Source: Staphylococcus hyicus
Lineage (GTDB): Bacteria; Bacillota; Bacilli; Staphylococcales; Staphylococcaceae
DNA: 64,000 nucleotides
Assembly: GCF_000816085.1 (NCBI RefSeq)
Contig: NZ_CP008747.1
Location: forward strand, 1,054,001 to 1,118,000
Direction of reading: 5' to 3'
The notes beneath the pieces were generated by a model. It was given only the letters and a program-made list of their open reading frames with translations. It did not search any database and was not told where the DNA came from. This document shows positions 50,507 to 59,528 of this stretch, piece after piece. Both the position numbers and the translations under genes were made by a program. How positions within the stretch are numbered: the first letter of the stretch is position 1; the number at the start of each line of letters is the position of its first letter.

Positions 50507-51111
50507 TGAATGAAATAGTTAATTATTTAAATGTAGCAGTGGTAATAATTTTTGCCATTGCGTATATTCCACAAATTATTACGACGTTTAAAACAACAGT
50601 AAGTAATGGTGTATCATTATTATTTTGGTTTTATGTAGGTGCATCCACTCTTACTAGCTTATTTAATTTACTAGAAACGGGAGAAGCACCCTGGTATGTT
50701 TACATGGGGCAATTTATTAATACGTTTATAGCACTTTGTTTTGCATTATGGTTCAATTATTTACATAACCGAGAAAGAAGTATATTAATGTATTTGCTCC
50801 CTCTAACTTACGTAATTTTGGTATATGTATTAGTGTTTTATAACGATGTTTATATATCACAAATATTTGCTTCAATATGGATTATAATGGCATACATTTT
50901 TCAGATTAAGCATTTTGTTAAAGTTAAGTCATCTGAAGGTGTTAACCCTAGCTTATTTATTTTGTTTGCCGCAGGAATAACTTTATTAACAATTACGATG
51001 TATCTAACTAATGCAAGTATGCTCATCATTATTACTGAAATAATTAATGTTATCCTACTACTAGCATGTTTTGCTTTAACAATTTATTACAGCAAGAAAG
51101 ATAAAATATAA
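50506..51111 (+). CDS. PQ-loop repeat membrane protein
   Basis: 201 aa with about seven membrane segments. Two PQ-loop-like units: AIAYIPQIITTFKTTVSNGV and IMAYIFQIKHFVKVKSSEGV. The family includes SWEET-type transporters of sugars and similar solutes. Coupled to the prohibitin-like gene by one base. The last codons are the repeated element (ending KKDKI). Confidence 0.7.
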   Translation: MNEIVNYLNVAVVIIFAIAYIPQIITTFKTTVSNGVSLLFWFYVGASTLTSLFNLLETGEAPWYVYMGQFINTFIALCFALWFNYLHNRERSILMYLLPLTYVILVYVLVFYNDVYISQIFASIWIIMAYIFQIKHFVKVKSSEGVNPSLFILFAAGITLLTITMYLTNASMLIIITEIINVILLLACFALTIYYSKKDKI

Positions 51112-51146
51112 TAAGTGTTGACATTAGTTTGTTTAAGTATTATTAT
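51094..51146 (+). promoter_or_regulatory. Repeated element plus strong promoter
   Basis: Exact core 51100-51111 carries the stop of the PQ-loop gene. TTGACA (51118-51123) and TATTAT (51141-51146) follow, 17 bp apart. Confidence 0.85.
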
Positions 51147-51197
51147 GTTTATAGTAATCAAATGAACTGATGTCAATCTTCAATAGGAGAGGTATTT

Positions 51198-51707
51198 ATG
51201 TCAGAAATGAAACTTTACGATTACTCAGCATCATATCAAAATGTACTAAACATGATTGATGATGATGAAATTAAATATGAGGATGTGAAAGATACGTTAG
51301 ATGCTATTCAGGATGGATCGGAAGAAAAGATTGCTAATACTGGAAAGCTTATTCAAAAGTTGAAAGATGACTTAGAAATTATCAAGATTCATGAAAAACG
51401 AATCAAAGAATTAAAATACAAGAAACAAAAAAATATTGATAACCTTATAGACTACTTATTAATTCATATGAATTTGCTTGATAAAAAGAAAGTCGAAACC
51501 CCAACTATCACTGTATCAAAACGTGAAACTAAGAGAATGATAATTACAAACGAAGAGAAGTTACCTGATAAGTTTTTGAAAGTTAAAGTTAATAAAACAG
51601 TCGATAAAGAAGGCTTTAAAAAGTATTTTAAAAATCTTAGTGAAGAAGAGGCATCTAAAATTGATTATGCTCATTTAGAAACTAATCAATCAATTACAAT
51701 TAAATAG
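51198..51707 (+). CDS. Siphovirus Gp157 family protein
   Basis: 169 aa. N-terminal helical half (DYSASYQNVLNMIDDDEIKY, LKDDLEIIKIHEKRIKELKY) and a C-terminal part with the family ending ITVSKRETKRMII, LPDKFLKVKV. Common in Gram-positive siphophages next to replication genes, often tied to phage resistance to host defence, but the function is not settled. ATG follows AGGAGAGG. Confidence 0.8.
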   Translation: MSEMKLYDYSASYQNVLNMIDDDEIKYEDVKDTLDAIQDGSEEKIANTGKLIQKLKDDLEIIKIHEKRIKELKYKKQKNIDNLIDYLLIHMNLLDKKKVETPTITVSKRETKRMIITNEEKLPDKFLKVKVNKTVDKEGFKKYFKNLSEEEASKIDYAHLETNQSITIK

Positions 51708-51718
51708 GAGGAAAATTC

Positions 51719-52417
51719 ATGGCTTTATATACTCAAGAAGGTTTAAGGTTTGATAATGAGGAATCAGCTATAAGTTGGTTTCTGACTACATTACAAGACA
51801 AGTCACCATTAGGAGAGTTATATGAAAAGTTACATGCTGAAGATTGGGGAGAATATGATATTCAAGCTACAGGTATTAGTGATCAAGAGTATTTAATACG
51901 ACTAGATGCGCCTGACTTAAGGTCGAACATCTTTAGAAGAGTAAACATAAATACGTATAATCAACCTGTAAAGTTGGAATACAATGTTTTGAAGAAAAAT
52001 ATTGACTCTTTAATTAAAGCTACTAATATAGCTTCTATTACAGCATACAGTGTGTTAGCAGATATTCAAGAGAGTATTAAAAAAGGTGATGAAAATCTTT
52101 TAAATGATGTAATCACTGATTTTAAAGAGATGGTATTATCTGTTCAAGCAGAGCTAGACGCTATAGATGGAAGAATAGTGATTCAACTTACAGACAAAGT
52201 TAAATCCACTAAATATAGCTCATTCATAACTTTAGACGAACAATTAAGACTTGATGTAGATAAAATTAAACCAATGGTTGAAGGCATGTTCAAGAAATCG
52301 CTACAAGGTAAATTTGACGCCGATGGCTTTAAAGTTGATGGCGTTGATTTAAAATACTTGCTTGACTATGCTGATTTGCACAAAAATACTTTAAAAGTAG
52401 AAATTTTAGACATTTAG
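51719..52417 (+). CDS. Hypothetical protein (232 aa)
   Basis: ATG follows AGGAGG, 11 nt after the gp157-like stop. Soluble, acidic, helical centre (SLIKATNIASITAYSVLADI). No family recognised. In many phages the gp157 gene is followed by a recombination gene, but I see no such motif here. Confidence 0.55.
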   Translation: MALYTQEGLRFDNEESAISWFLTTLQDKSPLGELYEKLHAEDWGEYDIQATGISDQEYLIRLDAPDLRSNIFRRVNINTYNQPVKLEYNVLKKNIDSLIKATNIASITAYSVLADIQESIKKGDENLLNDVITDFKEMVLSVQAELDAIDGRIVIQLTDKVKSTKYSSFITLDEQLRLDVDKIKPMVEGMFKKSLQGKFDADGFKVDGVDLKYLLDYADLHKNTLKVEILDI

Positions 52418-52461
52418 ACATGAAAAATATAGACAATAATTAATTTACAGGAGAGTATCTA

Positions 52462-52623
52462 ATGTACAACCAAGAACAAAACCTTGAATTACTTTATGCA
52501 AATGCAACTTTTGATTACCTTGAGACAAATGATGAAGGACAAAATTATGACCAAGAAATCACTAACTATGAAGACTACCTAGAAGAAATGAGTTTTAATT
52601 ATTATGAGAAAGATAAAATATAA
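52462..52623 (+). CDS. Small acidic protein (53 aa)
   Basis: ATG follows CAGGAGAG. Very acidic and Tyr-rich (TNDEGQNYDQEITNYEDYLE). Ends EKDKI because its last codons are the repeated element. Could be a DNA mimic; no proof. Confidence 0.5.
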   Translation: MYNQEQNLELLYANATFDYLETNDEGQNYDQEITNYEDYLEEMSFNYYEKDKI

Positions 52624-52625
52624 CA
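52606..52625 (+). promoter_or_regulatory. Repeated element overlapping a stop codon
   Basis: Exact core 52612-52623, whose final TAA is the stop of the 53-aa gene. Upstream of nrdI. Confidence 0.75.
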
Positions 52626-52636
52626 AGAATAAAGAT

Positions 52637-53008
52637 ATGATTATAGCTTATTACTCATTCTCAGGAAAGACAGAGAAGTTTATTAATAAATTAAGTGGGT
52701 TCAACATAATTAATATCAATAAAAATACTATTATTGATAATCCTTATATTTTAGTGACACCTACATACAATATAGGAGAGGTTCCAGAAGAAGTGAATTT
52801 ATTCCTACAAAATAATCATAAGAATATGATAGCAGTTATGTCTGCAGGAAATCGAAATTGGGGAAGTAACTTTGCTGTTTCTGGAGATAAGATTTCAAAT
52901 AAATATAACGTCGATTTAATTGGAAAATTTGAAATGTATGGAACACAAAATGATGTTGATAAATTAATTTCTTATATTAGAGATTATTATGAAAGTACAA
53001 ATATATAG
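52637..53008 (+). CDS. nrdI: Flavodoxin-like NrdI
   Basis: 123 aa. MIIAYYSFSGKTEKFI is the FMN-binding start of NrdI; TPTYNIGEVPEEVNLFL and MSAGNRNWGSNFAVSGDKI complete the signature. NrdI supplies oxidant to form the metal-radical cofactor of NrdF. ATG 52637 is used; an earlier ATG at 52604 would read through the repeated element. The ribosome binding site is weak. Confidence 0.88.
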   Translation: MIIAYYSFSGKTEKFINKLSGFNIININKNTIIDNPYILVTPTYNIGEVPEEVNLFLQNNHKNMIAVMSAGNRNWGSNFAVSGDKISNKYNVDLIGKFEMYGTQNDVDKLISYIRDYYESTNI

Positions 53009-53019
53009 TGGAGGTACCG

Positions 53020-56000
53020 ATGAATTATATTGAACTGAATAATCAGATGTTACAAAGAGATAATATTACAGGTCAATTTAAGCTTGAAAAAGATAAAGAA
53101 GCAACTAAAGATTACTTCTTGAACAACATTAATTTGAATACTGTATTTTTTCACACATTAAAAGAGAAATTAGATTACCTAGTAGAGAATGATTATTACG
53201 AGAAAGAACCTATTGAAAAGTATTCGTATAAGGATCTAAAAAAGCTATACAAATATGTATACAATAAAAAGTTTAGATTTGAATCTTTTATGGCAGCACA
53301 AATGTTTTATGAGAGATACGCATTACGTACTAATGATGGAAAAAGAATTTTAGAACGTTACGAGGATCGTATTGTAGCTAACGCAATCGTGTTAGGTGAT
53401 GGTGATATTGAGAAAGCATTTGATTATGCAAAATTACTTATCAATCAAGAATATCAGCCTGCAACACCTACTTTTATGAACTTGTTAAAGAAACGTGGAG
53501 GTAATTATGTTTCATGTTTCTTATTGGAAGTAGACGATAGCTTAAACGACTTAAATGCTGTTGAAGGATATGCAAAACAGCTTAGTAAATTAGGCGGCGG
53601 TGTTTCTCTTAATCTATCAAAGATTCGTGCTAAAGGTGAATCAATTCAAAACATTGAAGGTGTAGCATCTGGTGTTGTGCCTTTCATGAAATCATTAGAC
53701 CAATCGGCTCGATGGATTAATCAATTAGGCTCTCGCCAAGGGGCATTCAGCGTATATCTTAACGCTTTTCATGCTGATATTTATGACTTTTTAGATACAA
53801 AACGTATTTCGGGAGACGAAGATATTAGATGTAAGACACTATCTTTAGGAGTGGTAATTCCTGATAAATTTATTGAATTAGCAGCAAAAGATAAAATGGG
53901 ATACTTGTTTTACCCTCATAATGTTAAGCAAGTGTATGGTACCCATTTTGATGAGATGGATATTACAAAAATGTACGATGAATTAGTAGATAATCCCGCA
54001 ATTAAAAAGAAACAATTCAATCCTCGACAGTTGATGTCATATATCGGGTCAACATTATTTGAAAGTGGTTATCCATACTTGATGTTTAGCGACAACGTAA
54101 ATCGTGTTCATGCGAATAATAATGTATCTAAAGTTAAATTTTCTAACTTGTGTGTTACTGGAGATACTGAATTGCTAACTGATAATGGATACTTCTCAGC
54201 TAAAGAGCTATACGATAAGCAAAATAAATTAAAAGTTGTTATTGATAAGCGTACTAAAAATTATGATATTAGAGAAAAAGGCACTGAAGTTGTCAATGCA
54301 ATTCCAATGCAACTTACTTCTAGAAAAGCAGATGTTTTTGAGATTAAAACCAAGCAAGGTTATTCAATTAAATCTACTGAATGGCATAAATATTATAAGC
54401 AAAATGATGATAAATCAGTTTCAAAAGTACAACTAAATGAATTATCAGTTGGGGATAGGCTACTTATTCAATCTGGTGAAGGTAAATTTGGTAGTTTTCA
54501 CGATCCCGAGCTTGCTTTCATTATGGGAATTATCGCAGGAGATGGCACTTTTGCAGATAGAGGAACTCCAAAAATTTATCTATATGATAGTAAGAAGTCT
54601 TTAAAAGATAAATTAGAAAAGATGATACATAATGTAATAGACAGGTATCACAATAAAGAAATTGACTTGCATCACTCAGCTACACGTGAGCCAAAGTTTG
54701 TTTATAATGAAAAAATGAATCGTTTAGAATTAAGTAGCTCAGTATTAAGAGATGTATTAAATAAGCATGGTTTCAATAAAGAAAATAAAATCAGTTTTCC
54801 ATACATACTAAAGCAAGCTAATAAACAAACTATTTCTTCTTATCTTTCAGGCTTATATCAAATGGATGGTACTGTGAATGCTAATGCTAAAAGTAAAGCT
54901 ATGTCATATGAACTAGTTTCAATTTCAAAAGAATTTTTGAAAGATATTCAAATGCAATTATTAAACTTAGGGATTTACTCATCTATTTATAAAACAGAAA
55001 GAACCTATTCTTTGCTTCCAGATTCAAATAGAAATCTAAAAGAATATAAAGTAAGCAATATTTATAAATTAAGCGTTCAGGATAGAAAATCAAGAGATAA
55101 ATTTCTTGAAAGTATTGAATTAAAAGAGAAAGATGTAAAAAAAGTTCTAGCGTTTAATTCTATACTCCAGCCTAATAGCCGAACTCCTAAACATGGATTT
55201 ACAGCTACAATTGAAAGTATTGAGTATATTGGAAAAGAAGACGTGTATGATACGACACAAGAAGATTATCATTCATTAATCTTTAATGGGATCGTTACTG
55301 GTAACTGTTCGGAAATTTTACAATATAGCCAGGTATCAGAACACACTGATTACGGTTTAGAAGATAAGTTAGGTCTAGACATTTCATGTAACTTAGGCTC
55401 ATTAAATATCGTAAATGCCATGAAATCAGAGGACTTCGGTAAAACAATAGCATTATCAATAGATGCTTTAAATGAAGTATCAAGAATTAGTAATATTGCA
55501 AATGCTCCTACTATTAAAAAAGCAAATGAAATATCACATTCAATTGGCCTTGGTGCAATGAACTTACATGGTTATTTAGCTCAGAACAAAATTAAATATG
55601 ATTCAAAAGAAGGTTTAGAATTTGCTGATACTTTCTTTAGAATGGTTAAATATTATGGACTAAAGCGTTCTATGGATATCGCAAAAGAAACAGGAGAGAA
55701 ATATTACGGGTTTGAAGGATCAAAATATGCTTCTGGAGAGCAATTGAAGGACTATTTTGAACAAAAGCCACCAAAAATTAGCGATAAAATTGCTGTTTTA
55801 TTTGAGGGACATCATATCCCAACTCAAGAGGATTGGAAGAAATTATCCGATGATATTCAAAAATATGGCTTATATAACTCATATATAACGGCTGTAGCAC
55901 CTACAGGTTCTATTTCTTACATTCAAAATTCTACAGCTAGTATTTTACCTGTTGTAGAGCGTATAGAAGAGCGACCACAAGGTAAATCAAAAGTATATTT

Positions 56001-56265
56001 TCCAGCTCCTAATTTGAGTGCAGAGAATTGGTTCTTCTATAAAGAAGCTTATGATTTTGACCAACGAAGCATCGCTGATATGGTAGCTACAATTCAGAAA
56101 CATGTCGATCAAGGAATCAGTTTTACATACTTTATGAAAGATACAGATACAACACGTGATATTAACAAACTTCATTTATATGCATATAGCAAAGGCATTA
56201 AAACAATGTATTATATGCGAACTAAAAGAACACAAATGGAGGAATGTTTATCATGTCAGGTATAA
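53020..56265 (+). CDS. nrdE: Ribonucleotide reductase alpha NrdE with intein
   Basis: 1081 aa precursor from ATG 53020 (GTGGAGG upstream). Removing the 385-aa intein leaves a 696-aa NrdE. Extein motifs: YVSCFLLEVDDSLNDL, KLGGGVSLNLSKIRAKG, FSNL/CSEILQ across the splice site (active-site Cys), ISCNLGSLNI and the redox tail EECLSCQV. It reduces NDPs to dNDPs for phage DNA. Class Ib, with NrdI and NrdF in one operon, as in SPbeta yosN-O-P. Confidence 0.92.
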   Translation: MNYIELNNQMLQRDNITGQFKLEKDKEATKDYFLNNINLNTVFFHTLKEKLDYLVENDYYEKEPIEKYSYKDLKKLYKYVYNKKFRFESFMAAQMFYERYALRTNDGKRILERYEDRIVANAIVLGDGDIEKAFDYAKLLINQEYQPATPTFMNLLKKRGGNYVSCFLLEVDDSLNDLNAVEGYAKQLSKLGGGVSLNLSKIRAKGESIQNIEGVASGVVPFMKSLDQSARWINQLGSRQGAFSVYLNAFHADIYDFLDTKRISGDEDIRCKTLSLGVVIPDKFIELAAKDKMGYLFYPHNVKQVYGTHFDEMDITKMYDELVDNPAIKKKQFNPRQLMSYIGSTLFESGYPYLMFSDNVNRVHANNNVSKVKFSNLCVTGDTELLTDNGYFSAKELYDKQNKLKVVIDKRTKNYDIREKGTEVVNAIPMQLTSRKADVFEIKTKQGYSIKSTEWHKYYKQNDDKSVSKVQLNELSVGDRLLIQSGEGKFGSFHDPELAFIMGIIAGDGTFADRGTPKIYLYDSKKSLKDKLEKMIHNVIDRYHNKEIDLHHSATREPKFVYNEKMNRLELSSSVLRDVLNKHGFNKENKISFPYILKQANKQTISSYLSGLYQMDGTVNANAKSKAMSYELVSISKEFLKDIQMQLLNLGIYSSIYKTERTYSLLPDSNRNLKEYKVSNIYKLSVQDRKSRDKFLESIELKEKDVKKVLAFNSILQPNSRTPKHGFTATIESIEYIGKEDVYDTTQEDYHSLIFNGIVTGNCSEILQYSQVSEHTDYGLEDKLGLDISCNLGSLNIVNAMKSEDFGKTIALSIDALNEVSRISNIANAPTIKKANEISHSIGLGAMNLHGYLAQNKIKYDSKEGLEFADTFFRMVKYYGLKRSMDIAKETGEKYYGFEGSKYASGEQLKDYFEQKPPKISDKIAVLFEGHHIPTQEDWKKLSDDIQKYGLYNSYITAVAPTGSISYIQNSTASILPVVERIEERPQGKSKVYFPAPNLSAENWFFYKEAYDFDQRSIADMVATIQKHVDQGISFTYFMKDTDTTRDINKLHLYAYSKGIKTMYYMRTKRTQMEECLSCQV
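54151..55305 (+). other. Intein with LAGLIDADG-type endonuclease in NrdE
   Basis: 385 codons from CVTGDTELLTDNGYF (block A, Cys1) to HSLIFNGIVTGN, followed by Cys+1. LAFIMGIIAGDGTF and LSGLYQMDGTV are the two LAGLIDADG-like motifs. The last two residues are Gly-Asn instead of His-Asn. Inserted at the active-site Cys, a common ribonucleotide reductase intein position. Confidence 0.9.
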
Positions 56266-57278
56266 AACATACATATGAAGCAGTAGATTGGAATAGTCCA
56301 GTCGATAATTTTACTAAAACCTTTTACGATCAAAACAAGAGACAGTTTTGGGTACCAGAAGAGTTAAGTATTCCATTAGATTTGCCTTCGTGGGAAAGGC
56401 TTAGTGACGATGAAAAAGACGTTTATATGAAGGTTCTTGGCGGCTTAACATTACTTGACACGGAGCAAACTGAAGAGGGAATGCATTACATTATGAAAGC
56501 TTTTCCTCAATCACAACGTAAGGCTTTATTATCCTTTATGGGTGCTATGGAAGGTATTCATGCAGCGAGTTATAGTGAAATCTTTCAAACTTTGGCCACT
56601 AAAGCTCAACGTGAAGATATTTTTAAATGGGTTAAACTAAATCCACAGCTTCAATTCAAAGCTAATACTGTAAGTAATTATTATCGAGCTATTGATACGC
56701 CGCCTACAGTTGATGTTGATGAATATAAATTATGCCAAGCATTAATTACATCAGTATACTTAGAATCATTTTTATTCTACTCAGGTTTTTACTATCCACT
56801 ATACCTATATGGACAAGGGAAGTTAATGCAATCTGGGGATATGATTAATTTGATCCTAAGAGATGAATCCATTCATGGTGTTTATATCGGTTTGCTTTTT
56901 CAAGAAATTTATAAGTATAAATTAGATGATACACAACGTGAAAAATTAAATGGATTTGCTAAAGATTTGCTTGAAAGATTATATGAGAATGAATGTGAAT
57001 ATACAGACTCTATATATAATAAAATAGGATTGTCTGCAGATGTTAAAGCATTTGTAAGGTACAACGCTAATAAGGCGCTAATGAATCTAGGGTTGGATAC
57101 ATATTTTGATGAAGACGAATGTCAATTTAGCTCTATTGTATTAAATGGTTTAGACACTAAGACTAAGAACTCTGATTTCTTTAGTCAAAAGCAAACAAGC
57201 TATACAAAAGCAGTTATTAGGCCTTTAGAAACGGAAGACTTTAGTGAAATACTAAAGTTATCTCAATTCATTAAGTAA
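56253..57278 (+). CDS. nrdF: Ribonucleotide reductase beta NrdF
   Basis: 341 aa from ATG 56253, 9 nt after GGAGGA and overlapping nrdE by 13 nt. Metal ligands: LLDTEQTEEG (Asp), GAMEGIHAASYSEIF (ExxH) and LRDESIHGVYIG (ExxH). It houses the radical cofactor for NrdE. Stop abuts a repeated element. Confidence 0.92.
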   Translation: MSGIKHTYEAVDWNSPVDNFTKTFYDQNKRQFWVPEELSIPLDLPSWERLSDDEKDVYMKVLGGLTLLDTEQTEEGMHYIMKAFPQSQRKALLSFMGAMEGIHAASYSEIFQTLATKAQREDIFKWVKLNPQLQFKANTVSNYYRAIDTPPTVDVDEYKLCQALITSVYLESFLFYSGFYYPLYLYGQGKLMQSGDMINLILRDESIHGVYIGLLFQEIYKYKLDDTQREKLNGFAKDLLERLYENECEYTDSIYNKIGLSADVKAFVRYNANKALMNLGLDTYFDEDECQFSSIVLNGLDTKTKNSDFFSQKQTSYTKAVIRPLETEDFSEILKLSQFIK

Positions 57279-57292
57279 GATAAAATATAACA
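57273..57292 (+). promoter_or_regulatory. Repeated element at a stop codon
   Basis: Exact core 57279-57290, directly after the nrdF stop. Upstream of ATG 57308. Confidence 0.75.
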
Positions 57293-57307
57293 AGAAAAGA
57301 GATAAAT

Positions 57308-57952
57308 ATGAAAAATACATATCCAGTTATTACAAAAGTTAACAATTTTCAAATCAATATTGCTCTTACAGGAAAAATGAGAAGTGGAAAAGATACAGTA
57401 GCAAAGAAAATTTTTGAGCTATTCGATGCTCATGATGTAGCAGTTAAACATTATGCTTTCGGTGATGCTCTTAAAACATATGCAAGAAAACTTTACCCTG
57501 ATGAATTCAATGAAGGTAACAAGCCACGAGAACTATTTCAATGGCTTGGACAAACCCTTCGGGAACGTAATCCTAATATATGGATTAATCATTTAGCTGA
57601 GGAAATTAATAAATTTAATGGTTATTACGGAACTGTATATTACGGTGGTCATCTTATAAATATCATCACAGATTTAAGACAACCCAATGAGTATGAGTTC
57701 TGTAAAGATAATGACTTCTACATTATTAGAGTTGATTGTGATGATGTAGTTAGACTTAAGCGAATGAAGACATTAAATGACAATTTCAGTGATAAAGATT
57801 TAAATCATGAAACTGAAAAACATATCGATTCTTTTAAAGAAGATTACATTGTTACAACAACGCATATTAACGAGGAAGAGCTTTCTGAACGAATTGAAAG
57901 CATTATTAACCATATTAAAAATAAACAATTAGAGAAAGTAAGAGGTAATTAA
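57308..57952 (+). CDS. Deoxynucleoside monophosphate kinase-like protein
   Basis: 214 aa. P-loop ALTGKMRSGKDTVAKKIF (residues about 19-36). Later HYAFGDALKTYARKLYPD, RELFQWLGQTLRERNPNIWI and ITDLRQPNEYEF match phage dNMP kinases. They phosphorylate dNMPs to dNDPs, extending the action of the reductase. ATG follows AAAAGAGATAA. Confidence 0.75.
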   Translation: MKNTYPVITKVNNFQINIALTGKMRSGKDTVAKKIFELFDAHDVAVKHYAFGDALKTYARKLYPDEFNEGNKPRELFQWLGQTLRERNPNIWINHLAEEINKFNGYYGTVYYGGHLINIITDLRQPNEYEFCKDNDFYIIRVDCDDVVRLKRMKTLNDNFSDKDLNHETEKHIDSFKEDYIVTTTHINEEELSERIESIINHIKNKQLEKVRGN

Positions 57953-57954
57953 GT

Positions 57955-58197
57955 ATGACAAAATTTTTATTATTCGGTTCACCAACATGTATGCCATGTA
58001 AGACAGTTAAAGGTATTTTACCAACACTAGGATTTGAGTTTGATTATATTGATGTTATTGAAAATCCAGATTTAGCATCAGAGCATTTAGTAATGTCAAC
58101 ACCTACAATGGTTAAGTTAATTGATGGTGTAGCAGTCAAAACTGTAGTAGGCCAGGGCGCAGTAATGCAATTAGTCGATGAAGAATTAAATCAGTAA
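57955..58197 (+). CDS. Thioredoxin/NrdH-like redoxin
   Basis: 80 aa. Redox pair CMPC (SPTCMPCKTV), then cis-Pro region MSTPTMVKLIDG. It probably re-reduces NrdE. SPbeta has a similar small redoxin in the same operon. Starts 2 bp after the previous stop. Confidence 0.82.
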   Translation: MTKFLLFGSPTCMPCKTVKGILPTLGFEFDYIDVIENPDLASEHLVMSTPTMVKLIDGVAVKTVVGQGAVMQLVDEELNQ

Positions 58198-58214
58198 TCC
58201 AAGGAGAGCGTGCA

Positions 58215-58448
58215 ATGAAAAAGGATGAATTACAACTATTTGTACAGGGGATTTTTATTGCATACCAATACCTAGAAGATAACCAAGAACTAGATCGAAC
58301 TGCATTTATCATCTTAGAAAATAATATCTTTCGTGCTATCAGGGAGCTAAAGAAACTCCCTTTTAGCATACCTAACTTATGGTATGCATTTAAAACTAAA
58401 AGAAAATTACAATCACTTATCTTAGAACTATATAAATATTACAAATAA
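58215..58448 (+). CDS. Hypothetical protein (77 aa)
   Basis: ATG follows AAGGAGAGCG. Helical, with a basic C-terminal half (YAFKTKRKLQSLILELYKYY). Between redoxin and MazG-like genes. Function unknown. Confidence 0.55.
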   Translation: MKKDELQLFVQGIFIAYQYLEDNQELDRTAFIILENNIFRAIRELKKLPFSIPNLWYAFKTKRKLQSLILELYKYYK

Positions 58449-58461
58449 AAGGAGACAGTTT

Positions 58462-59175
58462 ATGTTTACAGTATTCAAAAATGGAAGCTTTGTTATTGAC
58501 ATTGATACAAAAGAAACAGGAAAAGTAGTTGGTCGTGAAGGAGCATATCATCTAGTAGAAATTATTGTCTCACAAGATAAGGAGAAAGGTACAAGAACAA
58601 CTAAATTAAATAAGGTGCCTCATTTCAGATTAAAACACTATAAACCAAAAACTAAAAATACATATACACCATATTTTGATGTAATGGAGTTTCACAAAGC
58701 TTTCGGTCATCCAGTTGCAAACCAACCAACACCAATTTCAAAAGATAGAGCAAAAGAACGCTCGGATTATCTAATAGAAGAGTTAGTAGAATTTTTATGG
58801 GCTTCTGTATCGGGCAATGCGCAAGAAACTACAAAATTAATTAATGACTTAATCCAATCTATTCATAAGGCCGCATATAAATGTTTTGAAAAGGGAGAAT
58901 TTCCTGAAGCTGAAATTCTATTACACCAAACAGATGCCTTGAATGACATTAACTATATTAACTACGGTTCAATTGTTGAAACAGGTGTTAACCCTAAACC
59001 TGTTTTTGAAATTATCCATAATGCAAATATGAAGAAACTAGATGAAAACGGCAAGCCTATTTTAGATCCTGTTACTAATAAGATTCTTAAACCCAAAGGG
59101 TGGGCAGAGAAATATCAACCAGAACCATTAATCAAACGTGAAATTGAAACACAAATTGAAAAGTCGAAAGGATAA
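58462..59175 (+). CDS. MazG/PRA-PH-like nucleotide pyrophosphohydrolase
   Basis: 237 aa. The conserved segment starts at FDVMEFHKAFGHPVANQPTP (about residue 73). SDYLIEELVEFLWA (metal-binding Glu) and ALNDINYINYGSIVETGV follow. The end, HNANMKKLDENGKPI and KPKGWAEKYQPE, is typical of this phage family. Probably hydrolyses non-canonical or signalling nucleotides. The first 70 residues are an extra beta-rich domain. ATG follows AAAGGAGACAG. Confidence 0.75.
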   Translation: MFTVFKNGSFVIDIDTKETGKVVGREGAYHLVEIIVSQDKEKGTRTTKLNKVPHFRLKHYKPKTKNTYTPYFDVMEFHKAFGHPVANQPTPISKDRAKERSDYLIEELVEFLWASVSGNAQETTKLINDLIQSIHKAAYKCFEKGEFPEAEILLHQTDALNDINYINYGSIVETGVNPKPVFEIIHNANMKKLDENGKPILDPVTNKILKPKGWAEKYQPEPLIKREIETQIEKSKG

Positions 59176-59180
59176 CAAAC

Positions 59181-59528
59181 ATGAATAACTACAATAATTT
59201 AACAAATAATAACGAATTTAACCATGAAGAAGATTTAGCAGCAAGATTGATTGAATTTATAGATGATATCGATGAAAAAGCATTAGATAATGATTTATAT
59301 GAAATTAACGCAGTGGATTATAAATTTGTTGAATCATATGAAGGTAGTAAAGATATTGAAGAGGATATTATTGATTTAAGATTAAATGTAGAATTAAAGC
59401 GTAAAAAGAAGCCTAAAATAGATGACTACTCAGAATATGCAAAATCATTTAATACAAACCGTAAGTTAAGTGATGCAGAAAAAGCTGGTAACCTACATAG
59501 ATACTTTAATGGTGATTGTATTGGATAA
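59181..59528 (+). CDS. Hypothetical acidic protein (115 aa)
   Basis: ATG follows AAAGGATAACA. Acidic first half, basic stretch LKRKKKPKIDDY late. Overlaps the resolvase gene by 8 nt. No family recognised. Confidence 0.55.
   Translation: MNNYNNLTNNNEFNHEEDLAARLIEFIDDIDEKALDNDLYEINAVDYKFVESYEGSKDIEEDIIDLRLNVELKRKKKPKIDDYSEYAKSFNTNRKLSDAEKAGNLHRYFNGDCIG

Noticed and set aside
54236..54436. Separate small gene inside the intein
   Set aside because: Out-of-frame overlap with intein coding sequence and no binding site.
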